Positions 8,197 through 16,119 of a stretch of DNA of 64,000 nt are shown in pieces. Both the position numbers and the translations under genes were made by a program. The number at the start of each line of letters is the position of its first letter. Position 1 is the stretch's first letter. The DNA is taken from the NCBI RefSeq assembly GCF_025751535.1, contig NZ_JAOWLC010000001.1, forward strand, positions 62,001 to 126,000. Direction: 5' to 3'. This DNA is from Lentibacter sp. XHP0401. GTDB taxonomy: Bacteria > Pseudomonadota > Alphaproteobacteria > Rhodobacterales > Rhodobacteraceae. Below the pieces are notes generated by a model. That model was not told where the DNA came from. It searched no databases and saw only the letters and a list, made by a program, of their open reading frames with translations.

Positions 8197-8958
8197 GTGA
8201 AAAGATTTTTGGTAATAAGTGCGGCGGCTTTGGCTCTTGCCGGTTGTGCGCCAGCAGTTCCGGACAGCGGCGCGCCTGACCCCGGTGCCGGCGTGGGCTT
8301 TGGCGACTATAACGAGTATCAGCAGAAGCAAGCGGCGCGCGAAGCCCAGCTGAATGGCACTTCACTGCCAGCGGCGAGCGCCGTGAGCCAGGAAACTCTG
8401 GGGGGCAGCACCAATGATGTTGCCGCCGAGGCGAGCGCTGTTCTGGATGCGACGCGCCCTGCGGGGCAGGCTATTGATGCGAGCCCGAGCAACCCCGCGC
8501 CTGCTGTTATCAACGCGGCTGGTATCTCTAAAGAGAACGACTTTAACGCGGTAGATTCGCAGCGCACGATTCAGGATGACGCGGCGCGACAGGCTGCTCT
8601 CAAGGCGCAGTATCAGGTTGTGGAAGCCACCGAAGTGCCGACGCGCGCAGGCCGCTCCGGGCCCAATATCGTTGAGTATGCCTTGAGCACGTCGCGCCCG
8701 CGCGGGCAGGGGGTATACCGCCGTGTCGGGCTGAACCTTCAAGCCAAATACACCCGCAACTGTGCCAAATATCCATCGCCTGATCTGGCGCAGAGCGAGT
8801 TTCTGGAGCGCGGCGGACCCGAGCGCGACCGCCTTGGGCTTGACCCCGACGGGGACGGCTATGCCTGCACATGGGACCCGGCACCCTTCCGTGTTGCGAA
8901 GACAGCCGGCCTTGCAGCGGCTGAGCCTGCCGAGAACGCGGCCCTTGGGGAAGAGTGA
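8197..8958 (+). CDS. Lipoprotein with C-terminal Excalibur-like calcium-binding motif
   Basis: This 253-residue exported protein has a lipoprotein signal (LAGC, Cys17), an Ala/Ser/Pro-rich low-complexity stretch to about residue 130, and a C-terminal domain. The domain has a conserved Cys pair and the loop DPDGDGYAC at about 219-227, which matches the Excalibur type of calcium-binding repeat. The start is GTG at 8197. It probably sits in the cell envelope. The next gene, a peptidoglycan amidase, starts within its stop codon (GTGA), so both are likely made together and may act together on the wall. Confidence 0.75.
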   Translation: MKRFLVISAAALALAGCAPAVPDSGAPDPGAGVGFGDYNEYQQKQAAREAQLNGTSLPAASAVSQETLGGSTNDVAAEASAVLDATRPAGQAIDASPSNPAPAVINAAGISKENDFNAVDSQRTIQDDAARQAALKAQYQVVEATEVPTRAGRSGPNIVEYALSTSRPRGQGVYRRVGLNLQAKYTRNCAKYPSPDLAQSEFLERGGPERDRLGLDPDGDGYACTWDPAPFRVAKTAGLAAAEPAENAALGEE

Positions 8959-9638
8959 GCCCTGAGGTGAAGATCACTGAAGTTTTATCGCCCAATCGGG
9001 GCGCGCGCCGTGAGGCTGCGCGCCCCGATTTGCTTGTGCTGCATTACACGGCCATGCAGAGCGCGGGTGCGGCTATCGAGCGGTTGTGCGCACCCGAGGC
9101 CGAGGTTTCGGCGCATTATGTGATTTGCGAGCGCGGTGGCGTAACGCGGCTTGTGCCCGAGGCGGAGCGCGCGTGGCACGCGGGTGCTGGGCGCTGGGGC
9201 GATGTGTGCGATGTCAATTCGCGTTCGATCGGGATCGAACTGGCGAACTGTGGCGATCATCCGTTTCCCGAGCCGCAGATGAGCAGCCTTGAGGTGCTGA
9301 TGCTCGGGATTATGGCGCGGTGGGGGATTGTGCCGGAGCGGGTCATTGGGCATTCCGATATGGCGCCGGACCGAAAGGGCGACCCCGGGCCAAGGTTTGA
9401 TTGGGCGCGGCTGGCACGCGGCGGGTTGTCTGTCTGGCCTGTCGAGGGTGTGGCGGGTGATTTTTATGCAGATGCGGCGCGGTTTGGGTATCCTGTCGGA
9501 GATGTTGCGGATGCGCAGGTTTTAGAGGCGTTTCGGCTCAGGTTCAGACCTTGGGCGAGCGGGGCTCTGAGCCATGAGGATGCAGCTTTGATGGCGGGGT
9601 TGGCGAAGCGTTGGCCAGTGCTGCGCGAAAACGCCTGA
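8955..9638 (+). CDS. N-acetylmuramoyl-L-alanine amidase (AmpD/AmiD type)
   Basis: This 227-residue protein of the Amidase_2 family has His30 (LLVLHYTAM), an SIGIELANCG strand, and His133 with a following Asp (VIGHSDMAPDRKGDPGPRFDW), which are the zinc ligands and catalytic residues. It cleaves the bond between MurNAc and the peptide stem. No signal peptide is seen, so it is either a cytosolic AmpD-like recycling enzyme or exported in another way. The start is GTG at 8955, overlapping the previous stop. Confidence 0.88.
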   Translation: MSPEVKITEVLSPNRGARREAARPDLLVLHYTAMQSAGAAIERLCAPEAEVSAHYVICERGGVTRLVPEAERAWHAGAGRWGDVCDVNSRSIGIELANCGDHPFPEPQMSSLEVLMLGIMARWGIVPERVIGHSDMAPDRKGDPGPRFDWARLARGGLSVWPVEGVAGDFYADAARFGYPVGDVADAQVLEAFRLRFRPWASGALSHEDAALMAGLAKRWPVLRENA

Positions 9639-9669
9639 GGGATTGCGCCGCCTTTGGCATCGCCAAGTA

Positions 9670-9745
9670 GGGGGCTCTGCCCCCTGGGTTCAAAAGCTGC
9701 AGAGCTTTTGAACCTTACCCCCGAGGTATTTTTGAACAGAAGAAG
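9670..9745 (+). repeat. Dispersed hairpin-plus-tail intergenic element, copy B
   Basis: GGGGGC-TCT-GCCCCC (9670-9684) is followed by a perfect 12-base stem (9687-9698 with 9703-9714, loop GCAG) and the tail ACCCCCGAGGTATTTTTG with an A/G run to 9745. It lies between the amidase gene and the rnpB promoter. It may end the amidase transcript. Confidence 0.75.
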
Positions 9746-9756
9746 ATCAGTCGAGA

Positions 9757-9785
9757 TTGACGGCGGGGGTGAGGCGGACTATCTG
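9757..9785 (+). promoter_or_regulatory. rnpB promoter
   Basis: TTGACG (9757-9762) and TATCTG (9780-9785) are spaced 17 bases apart, a good sigma-70 match. The expected start, 6-7 bases downstream, falls at 9791-9792, exactly at the 5' strand of RNase P helix P1. Confidence 0.7.
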
Positions 9786-9789
9786 CGAG

Positions 9790-10190
9790 GGGCGCGGAAG
9801 GCTGGATGGCCGCTGTGAGATATCCGCTTGCGGATGCTCGTAGAGGAAAGTCCGGACTCCACAAGACAACGGTGCCGGGTAATGCCCGGGCAGGGCGACC
9901 TGACGGAAAGTGCCACAGAGAAGAGACTACCTTCGTGACATCGCTTGCGATGCACTTGGGAAAAGGTGAAACGGTGGGGTAAGAGCCCACCGGAGGGCTG
10001 GCAACAGGCCTCGCAGGGCAAACCCCACCGGGAGCAATGCCGAATAGGGACCTCGCTACAGGCCGTCTTGGTCTTGAGGTTCGGGTAGGCAGCTAGAGGG
10101 GCGTTGGCAACAGCGCTTCAAGATGAATGGTCATCCAGAGCGGGGCAACCTGCTTGGACAAGATCCGGCTTATAGGCCTTCCGCGCGTTT
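9790..10190 (+). ncRNA. rnpB: RNase P RNA, bacterial class A
   Basis: The core signature GAGGAAAGTCCGGACTCC and the 3' element CCGGCTTATAGG are present. GCGCGGAAGGC at 9792-9802 pairs perfectly with GCCTTCCGCGC at 10176-10186, forming helix P1. The conserved internal CAGGGCAAACCCCACC region lies at about 10014. This RNA is the catalytic part of RNase P, which trims the 5' ends of tRNAs. The 3' strand of P1 overlaps the last codons and the stop of the converging EamA-family gene. No separate intrinsic terminator is obvious. Confidence 0.95.
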
Positions 10191-11057
10191 ATCTGATGTG
10201 ACGATATAGAGGCCTGCGAGGAGCAGCGCGGCACCTGCAAGCTTGAGCGGCGTGGCTGTTTCTCCGACCACAATGAGAGCGAGTACCCAAGCTGTGAGGG
10301 GCTCGGCCAGCGCCAAAGTGACGGCTGTTGAAGCCGGGAGCGCTTTGAGACCCCATGTGTAAAGTGCGTAGGCGAGGCCTGTCGAGCCGAGGCCGAGGGC
10401 AAGAAGCGTGAGCGGGGCCGTGCCTGCGAAGGCCCATTGCCATGGGACGAGCAGGAAGACGGGTGTTGTGAAGAGTGCGGCCAGTGTGAAGGTGCCGGCA
10501 GCTATGGCGGCGGGTGGCGCGTGTTGGGCCATGCGTGAGGAGGTCAGCGAGTAGGTCGCGTAGGAGAGGCCCGCAGCGGCAGCGAGCAAGAGGCCGAAGG
10601 GGGTGACACCACTGGAGGAGCCCGAGAGCACCAGAAGTGCAGCACCAGCTATTGCAATGGCTTGGCCGAAGGCTTTGCGCGGGCTCGGTCGGCAGCGCAG
10701 CACGGCAATGTCATAGGCGGCGACCCAGAGCGGGGCGGAGCCGATGGTGACCGCTGTGCCAAGGCCGACGCCTGCGCGTGCCACGGCGGCAAAGAAGAGC
10801 AGGTTGTAAGCGGCGATGGCCGCAGAGGCGAGCAGGAGTGGGGCTTTGGGGATCTGGCCGAAAGCGGCGTGGGCGGCAGGTTGAAGGCTTGCCAGAAGGA
10901 TGAGAGAGGTGGCTCCGATCCAGAGCCTGAGCGCGCCGACAACCAGAGGTTCGCGCGCCTCGGGCAGGATGCTTTGCAATGTGCCTGTTGTGCCCCAGAG
11001 CATAGCTGCGGCAAGGACAGCCAGTGTTGCTGTGAAAGTGGTCGAGCGGCTGGTCAT
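10170..11057 (-). CDS. EamA/DMT-family transporter
   Basis: This 295-residue protein has about ten hydrophobic segments in two EamA repeats. AAAMLWGTTGTLQ near the start and AEPLTAWVLALIVVGE in the second repeat are typical. Members export metabolites or amino acids; the substrate here cannot be told. I chose the ATG at 11057 (MTSRSTTFTATLAV), since the longer open frame upstream reads through non-conserved sequence. Its final codons and stop lie inside the P1 strand of rnpB. Confidence 0.85.
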   Translation of the reverse strand: MTSRSTTFTATLAVLAAAMLWGTTGTLQSILPEAREPLVVGALRLWIGATSLILLASLQPAAHAAFGQIPKAPLLLASAAIAAYNLLFFAAVARAGVGLGTAVTIGSAPLWVAAYDIAVLRCRPSPRKAFGQAIAIAGAALLVLSGSSSGVTPFGLLLAAAAGLSYATYSLTSSRMAQHAPPAAIAAGTFTLAALFTTPVFLLVPWQWAFAGTAPLTLLALGLGSTGLAYALYTWGLKALPASTAVTLALAEPLTAWVLALIVVGETATPLKLAGAALLLAGLYIVTSDKRAEGL

Positions 11058-11085
11058 AAGGGCTTTTGCTCTTTGCGTGGCGCAG

Positions 11086-11106
11086 TTGCAAAGCAATTCT
11101 TTGCAA
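11086..11106. promoter_or_regulatory. Perfect inverted repeat between EamA gene and rpmG
   Basis: TTGCAAAG and CTTTGCAA are separated by CAATT. This 8-base perfect inverted repeat lies 29 bases upstream of the minus-strand EamA start and 110 bases upstream of rpmG. It has the form of a repressor operator for one or both genes. The regulator is unknown. Confidence 0.5.
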
Positions 11107-11122
11107 GTGCTGCGCTTTGCGG

Positions 11123-11150
11123 TTGACTCGGGCGCGCATGTCCTTAAAAG
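11123..11150 (+). promoter_or_regulatory. Putative rpmG promoter
   Basis: TTGACT (11123-11128) and TAAAAG (11145-11150) are separated by 16 bases. They lie 66 bases before the rpmG start. Confidence 0.4.
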
Positions 11151-11215
11151 GCAGGCTTCAAGAGATTTCACGGGTTGTGCGCCATCTGCGCCAGCCCAGC
11201 CGCAGGAGAAGCCCA

Positions 11216-11383
11216 ATGGCGAAGCCAACCACGATCAAAATCCGCCTGAACTCGACCGCAGGCACAGGCCACTTCTATGTGACCAAAAAGAACGCGCGTA
11301 CGATGACAGAGAAAATGTCTGTCCGCAAATACGACCCCGTTGTGCGCAAGCATGTTGAATATAAAGAAGGTAAAATCAAGTAA
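11216..11383 (+). CDS. rpmG: 50S ribosomal protein L33
   Basis: This 55-residue basic protein starts [20 protein letters not shown] and ends VEYKEGKIK. It lacks the CxxC zinc pairs, so it is the zinc-independent form of L33. It binds 23S rRNA near the E site. AGGAGA lies just before the ATG. An intrinsic terminator follows at 11411, so it is a single-gene unit. Confidence 0.97.
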   Translation: MAKPTTIKIRLNSTAGTGHFYVTKKNARTMTEKMSVRKYDPVVRKHVEYKEGKIK

Positions 11384-11410
11384 GCCTTGGTTTTGACTTT
11401 GTGAAATTGT

Positions 11411-11436
11411 GCCGCTCCGTTTGGGGCGGCCTTTTT
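11411..11436 (+). terminator. rpmG intrinsic terminator
   Basis: GCCGCTCC-GTTT-GGGGCGGC forms an 8-base stem with one G-U pair, followed by CTTTTT. It lies 28 bases after the rpmG stop. Confidence 0.8.
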
Positions 11437-11469
11437 CGTTGTGCCCTTGTCTGGCGGAGAGGGTGCGGA

Positions 11470-12099
11470 TCAGGGCGCCTGGATGCGGGCTGTCAGCACC
11501 TTGAGGCTTGCGGCGCCGAATCCGAGAGCGAAGGTGGTTTCAAATCCGCGTCTGAGGCGCAGGTAGCTTCGTGTCATGGTGTGCGATGAGAACAAGAGCG
11601 CGTAGCCGTGAAAGATGATTGCGCTTTGGAGGCCGACGGCGAATATGACGATTGCAAGATCGGCGGGAGATGCGCTTAGGGGAACGCCGAGAGAGTAGAG
11701 CGCACCGAAAAACAGGATTGCTTTGGGGTTGGTCAGGTGCAGCAGCAAGCCTTTGGTGAAAAGGCGGGGGGCGCTGCCTGCGACGGGCTTTAGGGCGATG
11801 TCTTTGTGCGAGAGAGCCGAGCGCGCGGATTTGTAGGCTAGATACATGAGATAGGCTGCGCCGAAATAGCGGATAACTTCGAATACCCACGCATGGGCCA
11901 GCATGAGCGCGCCGAGGCCGAGGGCGGCTGATATGGACCAGATGAGCGAGCCAGTGGTGATGCCGAGCGCCAGAGGCAGGCCCGCGGCGCGGCCAGAGGC
12001 CATAGATGTGCCCGCTATGGCCAATGTCGCGGGGCCGGGGCTTGCCACTGCAACGAGGGCTGCGAGCAGGATGAGGGGGAGATTTACATCAACGGGCAT
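11470..12099 (-). CDS. LysE/RhtB family amino-acid exporter
   Basis: This 209-residue protein with about six membrane segments has the LysE/RhtB signature VASPGPATLAIAGTSMASGR near the N-terminus and LLLHLTNPKAILFFGALY in the middle. Members export amino acids or homoserine lactones. The ATG at 12099 (MPVDVNLP) gives the usual family length; an ATG at 12177 would add 26 residues with no conserved feature. The gene stands alone on the minus strand and converges with rpmG. Confidence 0.85.
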   Translation of the reverse strand: MPVDVNLPLILLAALVAVASPGPATLAIAGTSMASGRAAGLPLALGITTGSLIWSISAALGLGALMLAHAWVFEVIRYFGAAYLMYLAYKSARSALSHKDIALKPVAGSAPRLFTKGLLLHLTNPKAILFFGALYSLGVPLSASPADLAIVIFAVGLQSAIIFHGYALLFSSHTMTRSYLRLRRGFETTFALGFGAASLKVLTARIQAP

Positions 12100-12177
12100 G
12101 GGCGTGGCCTTATTTGGGGTTGCACAAGCTTCGTGCGCGGGGAGGCGCGTGTCAAAGACAAATAGATCGTTGCTCAT

Positions 12178-12520
12178 CTAGATCGTCGCTCATCCGGTCC
12201 TCATGTGCTTTGGTAAATGGTCGTTAGATCACTCTCTGTCATCATGGCAAGCTGGGGAAGGTCATGGAATGCAGTGGCAGTGAGGGCGTGCGCAGGATGA
12301 GCTGGACTCGCCTAGTGGAGTATGGCGGGTGTTTCCGCTGAACTGGGGAAGCTGTTGACAGTGTAGAAATTCGAGACCTAATGTCGCCTCATGTGCATGA
12401 AAACCAAACTGTTTACGATCTACTATCATTGCCTCGTTTGAGCGCGGTGTATGCACTTTGACATGATGCCGCCGTCGGGTGGCACATCTATGGGCTCCTG
12501 CGGTGTAAAGGAGCTTTTGA
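12178..12520. other. Intergenic region before GNAT gene
   Basis: I see no convincing gene in this stretch. A promoter candidate reads towards the GNAT gene: TTGACA (12355-12360), an 18-base spacer and TAATGT (12379-12384), leaving a leader of about 130 bases. Nothing else stands out. Confidence 0.5.
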
Positions 12521-13006
12521 ATGATACAGGATAATTTATGTTTACCGACCTCTTTCGGGGTGGTGAGGAATGTGCGCTTGTCCGATACGGATAAGGTTGT
12601 TGCGCTTGTCAGCAAGTTGGCAGCGTATCACGGTGATGTCGCAGCGCTGACGCGGACAGAGTTTGAGCGGGATGTTTTTGGAGACAGGCCGTGGATATAT
12701 GTGCTTGTTGCGGAAGCAAAGGGAGAACTGGTCGGCTATGCTGCGCTTTGTGGATTGATCCAGCTTCAGTTTGGTGCACGCGGGATGGATATGCACCATT
12801 TGTTCGTTGAGGAGGCGTTTCGTGGACGTGGAGTCGGGCACGGTCTTGTGGAGGCTTGCATGAGCAAGGCGAGGCTGTTGTCGTGCCGGTATCTGGCTGT
12901 TGGAACGGACCCCGAAAATCAGGCGGCACAGGCGTTTTACGAGGGTCTGGGGTTTGCGCGCAGAGATGCGCATCCTCCGAGGTTTTCGATGCGGCTTGAG
13001 GGATGA
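12521..13006 (+). CDS. GNAT family N-acetyltransferase
   Basis: This 161-residue protein has the GNAT acetyl-CoA loop in EEAFRGRGVGHGLVEACMS (R/QxxGxG/A) and the C-terminal VGTDPENQAAQAFYEGLGF motif. It would transfer an acetyl group to an amine; the substrate is not known. AAGGAG lies eight bases before the ATG. It is followed by a hairpin that ends the converging gene and probably this one too. Confidence 0.85.
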   Translation: MIQDNLCLPTSFGVVRNVRLSDTDKVVALVSKLAAYHGDVAALTRTEFERDVFGDRPWIYVLVAEAKGELVGYAALCGLIQLQFGARGMDMHHLFVEEAFRGRGVGHGLVEACMSKARLLSCRYLAVGTDPENQAAQAFYEGLGFARRDAHPPRFSMRLEG

Positions 13007-13011
13007 CGCCT

Positions 13012-13048
13012 TACAAAAGAAAAAGGGCCAGCGCGGTGGCTGGCCCTT
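13012..13048 (-). terminator. Intrinsic terminator of the Bax-inhibitor gene
   Basis: AAGGGCCAGC and GCTGGCCCTT form a perfect 10-base stem with a GCGGTG loop. On the minus strand it is followed by a T-rich run (TTTTCTTTTG), so it fits the minus-strand gene best. It may work in both directions. Confidence 0.8.
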
Positions 13049-13070
13049 CGGGTGGTTTCAAGCGTTTCGC

Positions 13071-13805
13071 TTAGTCGCGCGGCATGAAGAGGAACATGAT
13101 CGAGCGGAACATCGCGATGAAGCTGATGTAGAGTTGCAGCGCACCGATGATGGCGGCTTTCTCGAGGAAGAGCTCTGCCTCTTGGCCGCCATGCTGGCGT
13201 GCGCCGAGGTATGTGTTCTTGATGTCTTGTGTCGAGGTGGCTGTGAGCACGGCGAAGACGCCGAGGATTGCCACGTTCATCCACCATACACCGTTGGCCC
13301 CCATGCCACCTGTGACGAAGCTGAAGATACCGATCGCGACAAGGCCCCAAGCCATCATCGTGGCGACCTGGCCGATGGGGCCGAGATTGCGCTTGGTGAG
13401 GTAGCCTGTGAGGCTAAGGCCAAGGAAGGCGATAGCCGTGTAGAGCAGGCCCATGATGACGCTGGTCATTGAGAACATGATGAAGATTACTGAAAGCGAC
13501 ACGCCTGTAAGCGCGGCGTAGGCCCAGAAGATCATGTTGATGCTGGCGACGCTGAGGCGTTCGAACGCGAAGTTTGCGACCAGAACAAAAGCCAGCGGGC
13601 CAAAGATGACCGCGTAGACGATTGGTGGCACGAGCAGGAACTGCTGTGCTGCCGGGCTTTGGGCCACGAGGTAGGCCAAAGCAAAAGTTGCAAGGAGTGC
13701 AGCCGACATTAGGCCGTATACCTTGTTCATATGGGCGCGAAGCCCTTGGTCTATTGCGGCGGCATGCGTGCGCGCACCGGAATGGACTGTATCAAATTCT
13801 GCCAT
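13071..13805 (-). CDS. Bax inhibitor-1/YccA family membrane protein
   Basis: This 244-residue protein has about seven hydrophobic segments and the family features MNKVYGLMSAALLATF at the first helix and LTATSTQDIKNTYLGA and LYISFIAMFRSIMFLF near the C-terminus. Bacterial members of the TMBIM family are proton- or pH-gated calcium leak channels (known for BsYetJ) or bind FtsH (YccA). GGAGG lies eight bases before the ATG. Confidence 0.9.
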   Translation of the reverse strand: MAEFDTVHSGARTHAAAIDQGLRAHMNKVYGLMSAALLATFALAYLVAQSPAAQQFLLVPPIVYAVIFGPLAFVLVANFAFERLSVASINMIFWAYAALTGVSLSVIFIMFSMTSVIMGLLYTAIAFLGLSLTGYLTKRNLGPIGQVATMMAWGLVAIGIFSFVTGGMGANGVWWMNVAILGVFAVLTATSTQDIKNTYLGARQHGGQEAELFLEKAAIIGALQLYISFIAMFRSIMFLFMPRD

Positions 13806-13933
13806 GTGTTGGCCTCCGAGACGTTGAATTGGCGTTACGTGGTCCTTTTTGCAGAACCCTCGGAGTAAATATCGGTTAGGTGGAGCTGTTTTTCAAGCTT
13901 TTCAGTTACCGATTTGGTCAGGATTTGAGTGTT

Positions 13934-14152
13934 TTAGCTGCGCCAGGTTTGTGGAACGTCCCAAATCGGGCGTTTGGCCTCGTTTCTGGCGGCGGTTTTG
14001 TCCATGCCGATATCGCAAAGTTGATCGCCGGTGAGGCTTGCGAGGGCGCGGCGGCTGCGGGACAGTTGCAAGAGGCGCAGGATGGAGTGGCCGAGACCTG
14101 TGCGAGATACGGGAGTGGAGCAGTGGCTTTGGCAGGTGGATGAGGCGTGCAT
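13934..14152 (-). CDS. DUF1127 domain protein
   Basis: This 72-residue, Arg-rich protein has the C-terminal LARLxxxxLxDIGM pattern (ALASLTGDQLCDIGMDK) and a final RPIWDVPQTWRS, typical of DUF1127. Small DUF1127 proteins in Rhodobacter and Agrobacterium bind RNA or affect sRNA turnover and phosphate stress responses; I infer a similar role. The ATG at 14152 has AAGG upstream. It is divergent from the LysR gene across an AT-rich spacer. Confidence 0.72.
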   Translation of the reverse strand: MHASSTCQSHCSTPVSRTGLGHSILRLLQLSRSRRALASLTGDQLCDIGMDKTAARNEAKRPIWDVPQTWRS

Positions 14153-14186
14153 AGTCTGGCCTTTCTGTGATGCTTTTTTGAGTTCA

Positions 14187-14201
14187 ATCAATCTTGTTGA
14201 T
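14187..14201. promoter_or_regulatory. Inverted repeat between DUF1127 and LysR genes
   Basis: ATCAA-TCTTG-TTGAT is a perfect 5-base inverted repeat. It is followed by a near-palindromic TATATCCC-GTGA-GGGTATATA at about 14203-14223. The AT-rich region could hold a LysR operator and divergent promoters. Confidence 0.35.
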
Positions 14202-14281
14202 GTATATCCCGTGAGGGTATATAAGGAAAATGAATGTTATTGAGGGTTATCATCTGAATTTGTGATGTATTGGAGTTGTAA

Positions 14282-15148
14282 GTGCGGAATATGGATGTGG
14301 CGGTGTTGCGCTCGTTTGTGGCGGTGGTTGATAACGGCGGGGTGACGCGCGCGGCGGGAGTTCTGAACCTCACGCAATCGGCTGTTTCCATGCAGATCAA
14401 ACGGCTGGAAGAGCTGCTCGGGTTTGCGTTGTTTGACCGTGTGGGGCGCAAGCTTGTCCCGACGGCGGCGGGGGAACAGCTACTGGGTTATGCGCGCAAG
14501 CTTGTTGCGCTGAACGACGAGGCGGTGACGCGCCTGATGCATCCGGCCTTTGAGGGGGTTCTGCGCTTCGGCGTGCCGCATGATCTGGTGTATCCTGTCA
14601 TTCCGCAGGTATTGCAGCAATTTGTGCGGGCCTTTCCACGGGTGAAAATCCAGCTTGAAACCGGCTTTACGGCGGGCTTGCACGCAAGCTTTGCGCGCGG
14701 AGAGCTCGACATTATTCTGACGACAGAAACACAGCTGAAAGAGGGCGGCGAGACATTGGCCGAGCTGCCCCTCGTCTGGTACGGGCGGCAGGAAGGCCAT
14801 GCGTTTCAGAAGCGGCCTTTGCCACTGGCCTACGCGCGCACTTGCGTGTTTCGCCCGCAAGTGACCCGCGCTCTGGATGCGTCGGGGCTGGCTTGGGACA
14901 TGGTGGTTGATACGGAGGCGGACGCCAGTGTGACAGCTATGGTCGGGGCGGACCTTGCTGTGATTGCGCTGCTCAAGGGGCAGGAAATTGCGGGGCTTGC
15001 GCCTTTGCCGCGCGGCCACGGGCTGCCCGATCTGCCGCTCCAGAAGGTGAACTTGTATCAAGCCAGCGGCACAATGCCTGACGTGCTGGCGCATTTCACC
15101 CAACTGCTTGAGGCAGGGTTTTCAACGATCAAGGCAGAGGCGGCTTAA
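14282..15148 (+). CDS. LysR family transcriptional regulator
   Basis: This 288-residue protein has an N-terminal winged HTH (about 5-64: VLRSFVAVVDNGGVTRAAG, then LTQSAVSMQIKRLEELLG) and a LysR substrate-binding domain. The GTG at 14282 is favoured by GGAG seven bases upstream; the ATG at 14291 is possible. Its stop overlaps the stop of the converging quinone oxidoreductase gene by four bases. The target is not known; the DUF1127 gene across the divergent spacer is one candidate. Confidence 0.9.
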   Translation: MRNMDVAVLRSFVAVVDNGGVTRAAGVLNLTQSAVSMQIKRLEELLGFALFDRVGRKLVPTAAGEQLLGYARKLVALNDEAVTRLMHPAFEGVLRFGVPHDLVYPVIPQVLQQFVRAFPRVKIQLETGFTAGLHASFARGELDIILTTETQLKEGGETLAELPLVWYGRQEGHAFQKRPLPLAYARTCVFRPQVTRALDASGLAWDMVVDTEADASVTAMVGADLAVIALLKGQEIAGLAPLPRGHGLPDLPLQKVNLYQASGTMPDVLAHFTQLLEAGFSTIKAEAA

Positions 15149-16119
15149 AGCGTGATCACGACTTTTCCTGTTGATTTTCGGGCGCGCAGAAGGTCCATGC
15201 CCTCGGTGGCTTGCTCAAGTGGCAAAGCGTGGCTGACATGGGGTTTGATTTTGCCCTCGGCGTGCCAGCGGACAAGCTCGGCGAGGCTATCGGTGACAAC
15301 AGAGGGTTTGAAGGCAAGGTAGCCACCCCAGTAAAAGCCCATGACGGTGAGGTTTTTGACCAGAAGGATATTGGCGGGGATTTGCGGCACTTCGCCCGAG
15401 GCGTAGCCGATTGTGAGGAGGCGGGCTTCCGGGTTGCAGGCGCGCATGGCAGCTTTGAACTGATCGCCGCCGACAGGGTCGTAGACCACATCTGCCCCGC
15501 CGAGTGCGCGCACGGCCTCGCGGATATCATCGGTTTTGGCATCAATCAGGTGATCGGCCCCCGCCGCGCGAGCGACAGCAAGCTTATCGGCCCCGCGCGC
15601 GCAGGCAATGACTGTTGCGCCCATGAGCTTGCCGATTTCGACAGCGGTGAGGCCAACGCCGCCAGCTGCACCCAGGACCAGCAAAGTGTCACCCGCTTTG
15701 AGGCCTGCTTTATAGCCAAGCGCAACATGGCTTGTGCCGTAGGCCACTTGCAAGGCTGCGGCTTCGACCATATCCGCGCCTTCGGGCAGGGGAGTGACGC
15801 GCGACGCCTCAAAGCAGGCATAGTCTGCCAGCCCTCCCTGACCGCCGAAGACGGCAACAGGCGTGCCGACAGCTGGACCGCTCACGCCCTCGCCCAAGGC
15901 ATCGACCACACCGGAGACTTCCATACCCATGGTGAAGGGGTAGGCTGGCGTGTCTTGGTATGTGCCTTGCACCATCAGAAGATCGGCAAAGTTGAGCCCG
16001 CAGGCGGAAATCTTGATGCGCAGCTTGCCGCGCGAGGGTTTGGGGCGCGGGATCTCTTGAATTTCGGGTGGCTGGCCTTTGGCAAGGCAGCGCAAGGCGC
16101 GCATAGTGGGGGCTGGCAT
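15145..16119 (-). CDS. NADPH:quinone oxidoreductase (zinc-free MDR family)
   Basis: This 324-residue medium-chain reductase has the N-terminal GroES-like part (ISACGLNFADLLMVQGTYQ) and the nucleotide motif VLGAAGGVGLTAVEIGKLMG in the middle. It lacks the zinc-site cysteines of alcohol dehydrogenases, so it fits the quinone reductase/crotonyl-CoA reductase-like branch. It would reduce quinones or enals with NADPH. It converges with the LysR gene. Confidence 0.88.
   Translation of the reverse strand: MPAPTMRALRCLAKGQPPEIQEIPRPKPSRGKLRIKISACGLNFADLLMVQGTYQDTPAYPFTMGMEVSGVVDALGEGVSGPAVGTPVAVFGGQGGLADYACFEASRVTPLPEGADMVEAAALQVAYGTSHVALGYKAGLKAGDTLLVLGAAGGVGLTAVEIGKLMGATVIACARGADKLAVARAAGADHLIDAKTDDIREAVRALGGADVVYDPVGGDQFKAAMRACNPEARLLTIGYASGEVPQIPANILLVKNLTVMGFYWGGYLAFKPSVVTDSLAELVRWHAEGKIKPHVSHALPLEQATEGMDLLRARKSTGKVVITL

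Noticed and set aside
7294-8331. 345-codon minus-strand frame opposite gatA
   Set aside because: GatA on the plus strand has all catalytic motifs; the antisense frame has no recognisable domain.
12521-13006. GNAT gene as horizontally acquired
   Set aside because: The upstream spacer is somewhat richer in A/T, but codon use in the gene itself is not clearly different from its neighbours and no mobile element is near.
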